NCBI GenBank assembly: GCA_005518185.1 | Contig: RKSN01000003.1 | Location: 496,001 to 560,000 of the forward strand | Reading direction: 5' to 3' | DNA: 64,000 nt | Origin: Chakrabartia godavariana | GTDB lineage: Bacteria; Pseudomonadota; Alphaproteobacteria; Sphingomonadales; Sphingomonadaceae | Shown here: one piece after another, positions 16,927 to 26,445 of the stretch | How the letters are laid out: each line of letters opens with the position of its first letter | Position numbering within the stretch: position 1 is the stretch's first letter | Made by a program: the position numbers and the translations under genes | Notes under the pieces: model-generated | Told to the model about the DNA's origin: nothing | The model's database searches: none | What the model saw: only the letters and a program-made list of their open reading frames with translations

Positions 16927-17729
16927 TGGCTGGATATATGGCTGGCAAGCGCGGATTGATCATGGGCCTTGCCAACGACCGAAGCCTCGCTTGGGGAATT
17001 GCAAAGAAGCTGCGTGAGGAAGGCGCGGAACTGGCGTTCTCCTATCAGGGTGAGGCGCTGGAAAAGCGCGTGCGCCCCTTGGCGGAAGAATTGGGCAGCG
17101 ACTTCCTGATCGACTGCGACGTGTCGGACATGGCCGACCTCGACAAGGCGTTTGCAGCACTTGCGGCGCGCTGGCCGACGATCGACTTCGTCGTCCACGC
17201 GATCGGCTTTTCCGACAAGAATGAGTTGCGCGGCCGCTATTGCGACACCACGCTCGACAATTTCCTGATGACGATGAACATCTCGGTCTACAGCTTCACC
17301 GCCGTCTGCCAGCGGGCGGCCGCGATGATGCCCAATGGCGGCGCGCTCCTGACGCTCAGCTATTATGGCGCCGAGAAGGTCGTCCCGCATTACAACGTCA
17401 TGGGCGTGGCCAAGTCCGCGCTGGAGACGTCGGTCAAATATCTGGCGGTCGACCTTGGCCGCGACAATATCCGCGTCAACGCGATCTCGGCCGGCCCGAT
17501 CAAGACTCTTGCCGCCTCGGGCATTGGCGACTTCCGCTACATCATGAAGTGGAACGAACTGAATGCGCCCCTGAAGCGCAACACGACCATCGAGGACGTG
17601 GGCGGTGCGGGCCTTTATCTCCTGTCGGATCTGTCCTCGGGTGTGTCGGGCGAAACGCACCATGTTGATTGCGGCTATCACGTTGTCGGCATGAAGGCCG
17701 AAGACGCGCCGGACATCGCGCTGGCGTAA
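16926..17729 (+). CDS. fabI: Enoyl-[acyl-carrier-protein] reductase (NADH) FabI
   Basis: 267 residues from the ATG overlapping the previous stop; longer in-frame extension runs through yihY. It is an atypical short-chain dehydrogenase: GLANDRSLAWGIAK (NAD site), HAIGFSDK, and the catalytic Tyr and Lys in SYYGAEKVVPHYNVMGVAK. It reduces trans-2-enoyl-ACP in the last step of each fatty acid elongation cycle and is the target of triclosan-type inhibitors. The product is clear from full-length motifs. Confidence 0.95.
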   Translation: MAGYMAGKRGLIMGLANDRSLAWGIAKKLREEGAELAFSYQGEALEKRVRPLAEELGSDFLIDCDVSDMADLDKAFAALAARWPTIDFVVHAIGFSDKNELRGRYCDTTLDNFLMTMNISVYSFTAVCQRAAAMMPNGGALLTLSYYGAEKVVPHYNVMGVAKSALETSVKYLAVDLGRDNIRVNAISAGPIKTLAASGIGDFRYIMKWNELNAPLKRNTTIEDVGGAGLYLLSDLSSGVSGETHHVDCGYHVVGMKAEDAPDIALA

Positions 17730-17753
17730 GGCTGGGTCGACGGCACCGAAATC

Positions 17754-17830
17754 CGTTCATGTCGAGCGCAGTCGAGACACGTTGAGCAAAGTCGGGGGGA
17801 CGTCCCTCGACGTTGCTCGGGACAAGCGGA
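17754..17830. repeat. Family 1 palindrome, diverged copy
   Basis: 77-bp copy between fabI and aroC, with a CCGTTCATGTCGAG start and a CTCGGGACAAGCGG end. An extra GTTGAGCAAAGTCG unit lies in the centre, making it the least symmetrical family 1 copy here. Confidence 0.85.
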
Positions 17831-17887
17831 AAGGGGTGTGAATCCCCCCGCCTTGCAATGGGCGGCAAATGGCGGCATCGCAGGCCC

Positions 17888-18955
17888 ATGAGTTTCAATA
17901 CCTTCGGCCGCGTCTTCCGCTTCACCACCTGGGGGGAAAGCCATGGCCCGGCTTTGGGTGCCGTCGTCGATGGCTGCCCGCCGGGGCTCGCGCTGTCGGA
18001 AGCCGACATCCAGCCTTTCCTCGACAAGCGCCGCCCCGGCACGTCGCGCTTCACGACGCAGCGGCAGGAGCCCGATCAGGTCCGTATCCTGTCCGGCGTG
18101 TTCGAAGGGCGGACGACGGGCACGCCTGTCAGCCTGATGATCGAGAATGTCGATCAGCGGTCCAAGGACTATTCGGACGTCGCCAAGGCCTATCGCCCGG
18201 GGCACGCCGATTACAGCTATGACGCCAAATACGGTTTCCGCGACTATCGCGGGGGTGGTCGCTCCTCGGCGCGCGAAACGGCGGCGCGTGTGGCGGCGGG
18301 GGCGGTTGCACGTGCGGTGATCCCCGAGGTCGAGATCCTCGCTTATGTCGTTGAGATCGGTGGCGACGCGATTGACCGCGACAATTTTGAGGTGAGCCAG
18401 ATCGGCAGGAACCCGTTCTTCTGCCCCGATGAGGCCGCCGCGGGCCGGTGGGAAAAGCTGGTTGATGAGGCGCGCAAGGCGGGCTCGTCGCTCGGCGCGG
18501 TCGTCGAATGTGTGGCGACGGGCGTGCCGGCCGGATGGGGCGCGCCGCTTTATGCCAAGCTCGACAGCGAACTTGCGGCTGCAATGATGAGCATCAATGC
18601 GGTCAAGGCCGTCGAGATCGGCGCAGGCTTTGCCGCCGCCCGTCTGCGTGGCGAGGAAAATGCCGATCCGATGCGCCCCGGCACCAATGCGCCCCAGTTT
18701 CTGGCGAACAACGCCGGCGGCATTGCAGGCGGCATTTCGACCGGACAGCCGGTTGTGGTGCGCGTGGCGTTCAAGCCGACCTCCTCGATCCTGATCCCGG
18801 TCGACACGATCAACCGGGAGGGCGAAGCAGCCGACATCATCACCAAGGGTCGCCATGATCCATGCGTCGGCATCCGCGGTGCGCCCGTCGTCGAAGCGAT
18901 GATGGCGCTCGTGCTCGCCGACCAGAAGCTGCTCCACCGCGCCCAGTGCGGCTAA
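17888..18955 (+). CDS. aroC: Chorismate synthase
   Basis: 355 residues from the ATG at 17888 ([20 protein letters not shown], the conserved AroC N-terminus). Other signatures are [15 protein letters not shown] and [20 protein letters not shown]. It uses reduced FMN to convert EPSP to chorismate, the end of the shikimate pathway. It feeds, among others, the chorismate mutase encoded 4 kb upstream. Normal length. Confidence 0.97.
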   Translation: MSFNTFGRVFRFTTWGESHGPALGAVVDGCPPGLALSEADIQPFLDKRRPGTSRFTTQRQEPDQVRILSGVFEGRTTGTPVSLMIENVDQRSKDYSDVAKAYRPGHADYSYDAKYGFRDYRGGGRSSARETAARVAAGAVARAVIPEVEILAYVVEIGGDAIDRDNFEVSQIGRNPFFCPDEAAAGRWEKLVDEARKAGSSLGAVVECVATGVPAGWGAPLYAKLDSELAAAMMSINAVKAVEIGAGFAAARLRGEENADPMRPGTNAPQFLANNAGGIAGGISTGQPVVVRVAFKPTSSILIPVDTINREGEAADIITKGRHDPCVGIRGAPVVEAMMALVLADQKLLHRAQCG

Positions 18956-19052
18956 GCCACTGATCACGATTTCGTAAACCGCGCTTGCCCCCGCGCGCGC
19001 TTTTCCGCACACAGTCCTGACAGCACCGACACAGGCGGGCTGACAGGAGAGT

Positions 19053-20327
19053 ATGACAGCCACCCCCGCGACACCCGTCCGCCCGCAGTCCACCCGGCTG
19101 CTGATGTGGACGCTGCTTATCATCTACGTCTTCAATTTTCTCGACCGCCAGATCGTCAACATCCTCGCGCATGACATCAGTCGGGATCTGAAGCTGTCGG
19201 ACACGCAGATCGGTCTGATGACCGGCCTCGCCTTCGCGGTCTTCTACACTTTTCTCGGCATACCCATTGCGCGCTATGCGGACCGGCCGCACACCAACCG
19301 CGCGCGGCTCATCACCATCTCGCTTGGCCTGTGGTCGCTGATGACGGCGGCGTGCGGGCTCGCCCAGAATTTTGTCCAGCTGCTGCTCGCCCGGATCGGC
19401 GTCGGCGTGGGGGAGGCGGGCTGTACGCCGGCCGCCCATGCGCTCATCTCCGATGCTGTGCCGAAGGAAAAGCGCGCCTCGGCCATCGCGTTTTACGGGT
19501 TGGGCATTCCGATTGGCAGCCTGATCGGCATGGTCGTCGGCGGTGCGCTTGCGGACGTTGTCGGCTGGCGCAACACCTTCCTCGCGGTCAGCCTGCCCGG
19601 CGTCCTCTTCGCGTTCATCCTGCCCTTCCTTCTGAAGGACCCGGGCCGTCAGGCGCCTCCCGGCGAACAGGCCGCACCGCAGCAACCCTTTGGCGAGGCG
19701 CTCGCCCAGATCCTGTCGTCGCGCGCTTTCGTGCTCGTGCTGCTCGGCGCGTCGTTCACGGCGTTTCTGTCTTATGGCAAGGGCGTCTGGGTCACCATTC
19801 TGTTCCAGCGCGATTTCGGGCTGAGTGCTGCGGAAACAGGCTTCTGGCTCGGCATTTCGGGCGGGCTTTCCTCGATGCTCGGCACCTGGCTGGGCGGCTT
19901 TCTGGCCGACAAATATGGCGCGGCGGACAAAAGGCATATCCTGACCGCGCCCGCGCTCGGCATGGCGCTCGCCGCGCCCATCCTGTTTGCGGCCTATTAT
20001 GTCGATGACTGGCGCTGGGCGATCGTGCTGCTGATGCTGCCGGGGCTGCTCAACTATCTCTATTACGGCCCCTGCTATGCGCTTGCGCAGCAGCTTGTTG
20101 CACCGGGGCAGCGCGCGGTGGCGACCTCGCTCGTCGTCTTCGGGCAGAACCTGATCGGCCTCGGCCTCGGGCCCCTCTTTTTCGGAATGCTCTCCGACGC
20201 GTTCAAGCCGCTGGCCGGGGGCGATAGCGTGCGCTGGGTGCTTTACGGGGCGGCGTGGCTCGGGCTTGTGCCCGCGTTTCTGCTGTGGCGGGCGTCGAAG
20301 CGGCTGAACGCGGCGCTGGCCAGCTAG
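19053..20327 (+). CDS. Major facilitator superfamily transporter, spinster-like
   Basis: 424 residues with 12 predicted membrane helices. The N-terminus reads YVFNFLDRQIVNILAHDISR and LMTGLAFAVFYTFLGIPIAR, with the loop motif ARYADRPHTNR, a pattern common in the spinster-type MFS proteins that are abundant in sphingomonads. The substrate is unknown. AGGAG lies just before the ATG. It overlaps the convergent methyltransferase gene by four bases. Confidence 0.88.
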   Translation: MTATPATPVRPQSTRLLMWTLLIIYVFNFLDRQIVNILAHDISRDLKLSDTQIGLMTGLAFAVFYTFLGIPIARYADRPHTNRARLITISLGLWSLMTAACGLAQNFVQLLLARIGVGVGEAGCTPAAHALISDAVPKEKRASAIAFYGLGIPIGSLIGMVVGGALADVVGWRNTFLAVSLPGVLFAFILPFLLKDPGRQAPPGEQAAPQQPFGEALAQILSSRAFVLVLLGASFTAFLSYGKGVWVTILFQRDFGLSAAETGFWLGISGGLSSMLGTWLGGFLADKYGAADKRHILTAPALGMALAAPILFAAYYVDDWRWAIVLLMLPGLLNYLYYGPCYALAQQLVAPGQRAVATSLVVFGQNLIGLGLGPLFFGMLSDAFKPLAGGDSVRWVLYGAAWLGLVPAFLLWRASKRLNAALAS

Positions 20328-21061
20328 AAGCGCCGGACGCCGACCAGCGTCCCCTTGATCCCGGGCATCAGCTGCCAGTCGAAACCGGGCCAGTCCCGCC
20401 GCCAGTGCCGCGCGACAAGGCGTTCCCCGGGGCGGGCCGCATCGTCGAGCATCACAATGCCCCCCACCGGAACGCGCGCGAAGAGTCGTGCGGCCCCGGC
20501 GCGGATCGTCGGGCCCAGCGCCCAGGGCGGGCCATCGATCAGCAAAAGATCGATCGTGTCGGGAATGCCGTGGAGATCATACCACAGGCCGGACCAGCGC
20601 CCGTCATGCGCGACGAGCGGCGCGTGCCGGACATCGGCGCGCAGATCGTGATCGGCCAGCCAGTCGCGCACGGCGCCGACAAATTCACCATGCTGGTCAA
20701 AGCTGACAAGGCGCCCGCCGCTGCCCGCCAGCTTCAGCGCCTGCGCGGCGACGAGCGTCGAGGCGCCCGCGCCAAGTTCCACCACAACGCCCGGCCGTTC
20801 CCGCAGGATCGTATCGACAATATGGTGCAACAGCCCGGTATCGGCCTTCCAGCTGCCCAGATGGGGCAGCGCGTCATCGGGCAGCGACAGGCGCTGGAGG
20901 AGCGTCGCCTTGTCCGCCTTGCGCCCGCCATAGAGGCTCTTGAGCAGCCACGGCCATTGCACCGCGCCAAAGCCGAGCAGCCGCGCCCAGTCGGCCGGTG
21001 TGCGTTCGACCGTGATGGCGTCGGCCCGCGCCAGCGCAGACGTGGTGTTGCGGCTTGTCAT
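20324..21061 (-). CDS. Class I SAM-dependent methyltransferase-like protein
   Basis: 245 residues from the ATG at 21061 (an ATG at 21094 adds 11). The Rossmann-fold motif I is VVELGAGASTLVAAQAL; the next strand ends in LVSFDQHGEF and motif IV is DLLLIDGPPWALG. The C-terminal VGGIVMLDDAARPGE fits the same fold. Some relatives are annotated as FkbM- or macrocin O-methyltransferase-like. The acceptor is unknown. It stands alone between an MFS gene and purA. Confidence 0.78.
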   Translation of the reverse strand: MTSRNTTSALARADAITVERTPADWARLLGFGAVQWPWLLKSLYGGRKADKATLLQRLSLPDDALPHLGSWKADTGLLHHIVDTILRERPGVVVELGAGASTLVAAQALKLAGSGGRLVSFDQHGEFVGAVRDWLADHDLRADVRHAPLVAHDGRWSGLWYDLHGIPDTIDLLLIDGPPWALGPTIRAGAARLFARVPVGGIVMLDDAARPGERLVARHWRRDWPGFDWQLMPGIKGTLVGVRRF

Positions 21062-21168
21062 CCCTTTGAACTGTCCTCTCGCGCGCCGGGCCATGGCGGC
21101 CCGGACCCCTTCATGCGGGGCTAAGGGCGCAAGATTTCAGTTCCGCGACAGGCCGTCCCGGTTTCGTG

Positions 21169-22458
21169 TCAGTCCGCGAACGGGTCTCGCACGAGGATGG
21201 TGTCGTCGCGCTCCGGGCTGGTCGAGACGCAGGCGACCGGGCACTGGATCAGCTCTTCGATGCGGCGGACATATTTGATCGCCTGCGCGGGCAGATCGGC
21301 CCAGCTGCGTGCGCCGGCGGTCGTTTCGGACCAGCCGGGCATCTCCTCATAGATCGGCTCGGCCCGCGCCTGATCGGCGGCGTGCGGCGGCAGATAGTCA
21401 TAGGTCTTGTCGCCGATGCGATAGCCCGTGCAGATCTTGAGCGTCTCAAACCCGTCGAGCACGTCGAGCTTGGTCAGCGCGATGCCGGTAATGCCCGAGA
21501 CGGCGGCCGACTGACGGACGAGCACGGCATCGAACCAGCCGCAGCGGCGCTTGCGCCCGGTGACGGTGCCGAATTCATGGCCGCGTTCGCCCAGGCGCTG
21601 GCCAATCTCATTTTCCTGTTCGGTCGGGAACGGACCGGAACCGACGCGCGTCGTGTACGCCTTCACGATGCCGAGGACGAAGCCGACCGAGGACGGGCCA
21701 AGGCCCGACCCGCCCGAGGCGGTGCCCGCAATCGTGTTGGACGAGGTGACGAACGGATAGGTGCCGTGATCGACGTCGAGCAGCACACCCTGTGCGCCTT
21801 CAAAGAGCACGCGGTCGCCGCGCTTCTTCGCTTCGTTGAGCGTGACCCAGACAGGCTTGGCAAAAGGCAGGATGAATTCGGCGATCTCGGCGAGATCGTT
21901 GAGCAGACGCTGCCGGTCGATCGGCGGCTGGTTGAAGCCCGCGCGCAGCGCGTCATGGTGCGCACAAATGCGGTCCATCTGGGCATCGAGATCATCGAGG
22001 TGGGCGAGATCGCACACGCGGATCGCGCGACGGCCGACCTTGTCCTCATAAGCGGGGCCAATGCCGCGTCCGGTTGTGCCGATCTTGCCGGCGCCAGCGG
22101 CCGCTTCGCGCAGGCCATCAAGGTCACGGTGGAAGGGCAGGATCAGCGGTGCGTTCTCGGCGATGTGGAGATTGCCCGGATTGACGTCGACGCCCTGCCC
22201 CTTGAGCTTGGCGACCTCATCGCGGAAGTGCCAGGGATCGAGCACCACGCCATTGCCGATGACAGACAGCGTGCCGCGGACAATGCCCGACGGGAGCAGC
22301 GAGAGCTTGTAGACATTTTCGCCGACGACGAGCGTATGGCCCGCATTATGCCCGCCCTGAAAACGGACGACCACATCCGCGCGGCTGGCCAGCCAGTCCA
22401 CAATCTTGCCTTTGCCTTCGTCACCCCACTGGGCGCCGATCACGGTGACATTCGCCAT
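21169..22458 (-). CDS. purA: Adenylosuccinate synthetase
   Basis: 429 residues from the ATG at 22458; an in-frame extension upstream covers the divergent gene region. It begins [18 protein letters not shown], the PurA GTP loop, with [19 protein letters not shown] and [13 protein letters not shown]-type landmarks. It joins IMP and aspartate using GTP to make adenylosuccinate. Same strand as serC, serA and hisZ further upstream, but separated from hisZ by a gene on the opposite strand. Confidence 0.97.
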   Translation of the reverse strand: MANVTVIGAQWGDEGKGKIVDWLASRADVVVRFQGGHNAGHTLVVGENVYKLSLLPSGIVRGTLSVIGNGVVLDPWHFRDEVAKLKGQGVDVNPGNLHIAENAPLILPFHRDLDGLREAAAGAGKIGTTGRGIGPAYEDKVGRRAIRVCDLAHLDDLDAQMDRICAHHDALRAGFNQPPIDRQRLLNDLAEIAEFILPFAKPVWVTLNEAKKRGDRVLFEGAQGVLLDVDHGTYPFVTSSNTIAGTASGGSGLGPSSVGFVLGIVKAYTTRVGSGPFPTEQENEIGQRLGERGHEFGTVTGRKRRCGWFDAVLVRQSAAVSGITGIALTKLDVLDGFETLKICTGYRIGDKTYDYLPPHAADQARAEPIYEEMPGWSETTAGARSWADLPAQAIKYVRRIEELIQCPVACVSTSPERDDTILVRDPFAD

Positions 22459-22588
22459 GTTCGAGTTTCCCGATATGTCGGGCCTTTTCCTCCGGCAGAG
22501 GGAACTCTCCGCGAAGGGATTCGCCGCGCCGTGCGTTATTGCGATGGACGCACCACGTCCACCCCAAAGCTTCTTTACGGGAGGAAAG

Positions 22589-23524
22589 ATGCGCAATTGG
22601 TTTCTGATCGCGGGCATGACCGCGCTGCTCGCCGGGTCGGTTGTGGAGGCAGGCCCGCTGCGGGACCGGCTGAAGGCGCGGATGGGCGAGCGCCCGACAT
22701 CTGGCCGCCTTTGGGCGGCGCGCGAGGGGCGTGCGGCCCCCGCACAGGGCGGGCGCGAATATGCCTATGGCCGCGACCCCCTGCAGAAACTCGATTTCTG
22801 GGCAGGCCCCGGCCGCGATGCGCCGCTTGTAATCTTCGTTCATGGCGGCGGCTGGAAGCGCGGCGACAAGACGAACGCGACCGGCGCCGACAAGGTGACG
22901 CATTTTACCGCGCGCGGCTATGCCTTTGCGAGCCTCAACTACCGGCTTGTGCCTGCAGCAACCGTGGAAGAGCAGGCGACCGATATCGCGACCGCCATTG
23001 CCTGGCTCAAGGCCAATGCCGGACGGCTCGGCTTTGACGGGCGGCGCATTGTCCTGATGGGGCATAGCGCGGGCGCGCATCTGTCGGCACTTGTCGGCAC
23101 CGATCCGGGATACCTTCAGGACGCGGGTCTGAGCATGGATGACTTGCGCGGCGTAATCCCGCTGGATGGTGCCGCTTATGATGTGCCGAAGCAGATCGCC
23201 GAGGGCGGCCAGTTCATGCACGACACCTATCTGCAGGCGTTCGGCAGCGACCCGGACCGGCAGCGCGATCTCTCCCCCACCCTTCAGGCCGGGGCGCCCA
23301 ATGCGCCCGCCTTCCTCCTTCTGCATGTGCAGCGCCGGGACGGGACCGAACAGTCGCGCGCGCTGGCGCGCGCCCTTGAGCAGGCGGGCACAGATGTCGA
23401 GGTGAAGGGCTTTGACGGACGCGGCTTGCAGGGTCATGCCGAGATCAACCGCAGGCTGGGTGACCCGGCCTATCCGGCCACGCCGGTCGTCGATGCCTGG
23501 CTGGAACGCGTCTTTCGGCGCTGA
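22589..23524 (+). CDS. Secreted alpha/beta-hydrolase (esterase-like)
   Basis: 311 residues from the ATG at 22589 with GGGAGGAAAG upstream. A signal peptide (about 1-22) is followed by an alpha/beta hydrolase core: oxyanion motif HGGGW, nucleophile elbow GHSAGAHL, and a C-terminal His in [10 protein letters not shown]. The HGGGW layout is that of carboxylesterases related to kynurenine formamidase and hormone-sensitive lipase. Substrate unknown. It lies between purA and hisZ on the opposite strand, its stop codon touching that of hisZ. Confidence 0.88.
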   Translation: MRNWFLIAGMTALLAGSVVEAGPLRDRLKARMGERPTSGRLWAAREGRAAPAQGGREYAYGRDPLQKLDFWAGPGRDAPLVIFVHGGGWKRGDKTNATGADKVTHFTARGYAFASLNYRLVPAATVEEQATDIATAIAWLKANAGRLGFDGRRIVLMGHSAGAHLSALVGTDPGYLQDAGLSMDDLRGVIPLDGAAYDVPKQIAEGGQFMHDTYLQAFGSDPDRQRDLSPTLQAGAPNAPAFLLLHVQRRDGTEQSRALARALEQAGTDVEVKGFDGRGLQGHAEINRRLGDPAYPATPVVDAWLERVFRR

Positions 23525-24589
23525 TCAGGCGATGGGCGTGGGCCGCCCGTTCGACAGGATGTGGGTGCAGATCTGCGCCTCGGCGCTGTCGCCGTCATGG
23601 AGCGCGGCAACCGTGACCCAGCCTTCGGCGCGCAAGGCGGCCGCCTTTTGCGGCAGCGTGCCGAGCGGAAGGAACAGGCGGCGGCGTTCGCTCTGGGCGA
23701 GGCCCGCATCGATCAGAGGATCGATATAGGCGGAAAAGCCAACCGCAGGCTCGCCGCCGATGCGATAGCTGCCGCCCCGGCCGATCTCGCCCGAAGTGTG
23801 TGCCGAAAAGATCGAGAAGCCGAACCAGCTCTGATATTCAAAGCCGTGCCGCTCGGTCGGGTCCAGCGTAACGCGGACGTCGGCGGGAAGCCCGGCGACC
23901 ACGGCGTCGATCGCATCGAGCCTGTCGGTGAGGACGCCCCTGGCATCAAAGGCGCGCAGCCGGGCAATTGCCTCTGCAAAGGGGCCAGCGGCCGCCACGA
24001 GCGGCTGGAAGTCAGCCGGGACCGCCGCAATGTCCTTGGCGTCGAGCCGCGCCTTCAGGGCCGCGGTGTCGGTGCCGGGAAGCAGGGTGTCGATCAGGTC
24101 AGGCAAGGTCAGATCGAGCGTCAGATCCTTCACGCCCGCCGCCTTCAGCGCCTCAAGCGCGATGGTGACGACTTCGGTTGCCGCCGCCACGCTGTCGAGG
24201 CCGATCAGTTCGGCGCCAACCTGCATCATCTCGCGTTCAGGGCGCAGCTGCGTTGCCTTCAGCTTCACCACCGGACCACCATAGCTCAGGCGGACGGGGC
24301 GCGGGTGATGGCCCATGCGCGTCGCAGCGATCCGGCCGATCTGCCCGGTGATATCGGAGCGGATCGCCATCGTCTCGCCCGACACCGGATCGACAAAGCG
24401 CAGCAGATCGCGCGACGAGGTGCCAAGCGCGCCGGTCAGGCTCGCCTCAAACTCGGCCAGCGGGGTCTGCACCCGTTCATAGCCAAAGGACGCCACCGTA
24501 TCGAGCACGGCACGCACCAGCCGTGCCGAGGCATCGGCCTCGGGGGGCAAGCGGTCACGAAATCCGGTCGGGAGAAGTCCAGTGGTCAT
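23525..24589 (-). CDS. hisZ: ATP phosphoribosyltransferase regulatory subunit HisZ
   Basis: 354 residues resembling the catalytic core of histidyl-tRNA synthetase but without the anticodon-binding domain. Landmarks are TGFRDRLPPEA at the N-terminus, FVDPVSGETMAIRSDITGQI (motif 2 region) and FEYQSWFGFSIF. HisZ pairs with the short-form HisG to start histidine synthesis and gives feedback control. hisG is not in the window. Confidence 0.93.
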   Translation of the reverse strand: MTTGLLPTGFRDRLPPEADASARLVRAVLDTVASFGYERVQTPLAEFEASLTGALGTSSRDLLRFVDPVSGETMAIRSDITGQIGRIAATRMGHHPRPVRLSYGGPVVKLKATQLRPEREMMQVGAELIGLDSVAAATEVVTIALEALKAAGVKDLTLDLTLPDLIDTLLPGTDTAALKARLDAKDIAAVPADFQPLVAAAGPFAEAIARLRAFDARGVLTDRLDAIDAVVAGLPADVRVTLDPTERHGFEYQSWFGFSIFSAHTSGEIGRGGSYRIGGEPAVGFSAYIDPLIDAGLAQSERRRLFLPLGTLPQKAAALRAEGWVTVAALHDGDSAEAQICTHILSNGRPTPIA

Positions 24590-24691
24590 GGGTCGGCCCT
24601 TAGAGCGATTTATGGCCAGAAGGAAATAACTGATTGGCCGGATTGCCCTCCCCGCTGCGACTAAGCTGGACCTTGTCCATCAAGTCTCGCT

Positions 24692-24713
24692 CCCCTCCCG
24701 CTTCCGGGAGGGG
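24692..24713. terminator. Hairpin downstream of serA
   Basis: A perfect 9-bp stem, CCCCTCCCG with CGGGAGGGG, around a CTTC loop lies 22 bases past the serA stop. No T-run follows, so Rho-independent activity is uncertain. The sequence resembles a G/C-rich palindrome that is common between sphingomonad genes (from memory). Confidence 0.5.
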
Positions 24714-24734
24714 TTGGGGGGAGGGCCTGCACAA

Positions 24735-26318
24735 TCAGAACTTCAAGGCCTTCACCGTTTTCACGCCCGGCAGCTTGCGGGCTTCGTCGAGCACGGATTC
24801 GGGGATCGCATCGTCCATCGACAGCAGCAGCACCGCTTCCCCGCCCGCATTGCGGCGGCCGAGGTGGAAGGTGCCGATGTTGAGGCCGTTCTTGCCGAGC
24901 AGCGTGCCGATGGAGCCGATGAAACCGGGGGCGTCCTCGTTCACGATGTAGAGCATGTGGCCATCAAGGTCGGCCTCAATGTTGATGCCGAACATTTCGG
25001 TGAGGCGCGGGGCGGTGTTGCCGAACAAAGTGCCCGCGACCGAGCGGTCACCCTGGCTGGTGGCGACCGTCACGCGGACGAGCGTGTGGTACACGCCTTC
25101 GCGGTCATGGCGCACCTCGCGCACGTCGAGCCCGCGTTCCTTGGCGAGGAACGGCGCGTTGACCATGTTCACCGTGTCCGAATAGCGGCGCATCAGGCCG
25201 GCGAGCACGGCGCCCGTGATCGGCTTGATGTTGAGCTGCGCGGCCGCCCCTTCGACCTCGATCGAAATCTGGGTGAGGTTGTCATGCGCGAGCTGACCGA
25301 CAAGGCTGCCGAGCTTTTCGGCGAGCGCCATGTACGGCTTCAGCTTGGGGGCTTCCTCCGCCGACAGGCTCGGCATGTTGAGCGCGTTGGTGACGCCGCC
25401 ATTGACGAGATAGTCGGCCATCTGTTCCGCCACCTGAAGCGCGACATTGACCTGCGCTTCGGTGGTCGACGCACCAAGGTGCGGCGTGCAGATGAAGTTG
25501 GGCGTGCCGAACAGGGGAGACTCCTTGGCCGGTTCGGTCACGAACACGTCGAGTGCGGCACCCGCGACATGACCCGAATCGAGCGCCTCCTTGAGTGCCG
25601 CTTCGTCGATCAGGCCGCCGCGCGCGCAGTTGACGATGCGTACGCCCTTCTTGGTCTTGGCCAGATTTTCCTTCGACAGGATGTTGCGCGTCTGGTCGGT
25701 CAGCGGCGTGTGCAGCGTGATGAAGTCCGCCTTGGCGAGCAGCGTGTCGAGGTCCGCCTTTTCGACGCCCATTTCGACAGCGCGCTCGGGCGTCAGGAAC
25801 GGATCGAAGGCGACGACCTTCATCTTGAGGCCGAGCGCGCGGCTGGCGACGATCGAGCCGATATTGCCCGCGCCGATGAGGCCCAAAGTCTTGCCGGTGA
25901 CTTCCACGCCCATGAAGCCGTTCTTCGGCCACAGGCCTGCCTGCGTCTGCGCATTGGCCTCGGGCAGCTGGCGGGCGAGTGCGAACATCAGTGCGATGGC
26001 GTGTTCGGCGGTCGTGATCGAGTTGCCGAACGGCGTGTTCATCACCACGACGCCCTTGGACGAGGCGGCGGGAATATCGACATTGTCGACGCCGATGCCG
26101 GCGCGGCCGATGACCTTCAGGTTGGTGCAGGCATCGAGGATGTCCTTCGTCACCTTGGTCGAGGAGCGGATGGCGAGACCATCATATTTGCCGATGATTT
26201 CCTTCAGCTCGTCGGGCGTGAGGCCCGTGATTTCATCGACTTCACAGCCACGCTCACGGAAGATCGCGGCGGCATTGGGGTCCATCTTGTCGGAAATGAG
26301 GACTTTGGGCTTGGTCAT
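24735..26318 (-). CDS. serA: D-3-phosphoglycerate dehydrogenase
   Basis: 527 residues from the ATG at 26318, the long SerA form. NAD-binding GLIGAGNIGSIVASRA, catalytic Arg in NCARGGLIDEAAL and His in CTPHLGASTTEAQ are present. An intervening domain and a C-terminal ACT domain follow (HLGRRNAGGEAVLLLSMDD). It oxidises 3-phosphoglycerate in the first step of serine synthesis and is often serine-inhibited through ACT. It lies downstream of serC on the same strand, separated by a palindromic repeat. Confidence 0.97.
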   Translation of the reverse strand: MTKPKVLISDKMDPNAAAIFRERGCEVDEITGLTPDELKEIIGKYDGLAIRSSTKVTKDILDACTNLKVIGRAGIGVDNVDIPAASSKGVVVMNTPFGNSITTAEHAIALMFALARQLPEANAQTQAGLWPKNGFMGVEVTGKTLGLIGAGNIGSIVASRALGLKMKVVAFDPFLTPERAVEMGVEKADLDTLLAKADFITLHTPLTDQTRNILSKENLAKTKKGVRIVNCARGGLIDEAALKEALDSGHVAGAALDVFVTEPAKESPLFGTPNFICTPHLGASTTEAQVNVALQVAEQMADYLVNGGVTNALNMPSLSAEEAPKLKPYMALAEKLGSLVGQLAHDNLTQISIEVEGAAAQLNIKPITGAVLAGLMRRYSDTVNMVNAPFLAKERGLDVREVRHDREGVYHTLVRVTVATSQGDRSVAGTLFGNTAPRLTEMFGINIEADLDGHMLYIVNEDAPGFIGSIGTLLGKNGLNIGTFHLGRRNAGGEAVLLLSMDDAIPESVLDEARKLPGVKTVKALKF

Positions 26319-26347
26319 GTCAGGAAACTCCAAAGGAATTCAGAAAC

Positions 26348-26438
26348 CCGTCCGGGCTGAGCCTGTCGAAGCCCCGTCCTTCCTGCGCGTATTGCCAGCA
26401 GTAAGAGGACGGGGCTTCGACAAGCTCAGGACAAACGG
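26348..26438. repeat. Family 2 palindrome between serA and serC
   Basis: 91-bp copy with inner arms GAGCCTGTCGAAGCCCCGTC and its near-complement, within the presumed serC-serA transcript. It could form a stable RNA hairpin that separates the two coding regions. Confidence 0.88.
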
Positions 26439-26445
26439 TGCAGGA

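Noticed and set aside
24692-24740. G-rich run after the hairpin as a G-quadruplex
   Set aside because: The GGGG tracts are explained by the inverted repeat and lack four evenly spaced G-runs.
24714-26360. 548-codon + strand frame over serA
   Set aside because: serA on the minus strand is complete and canonical; the opposite frame is a shadow.
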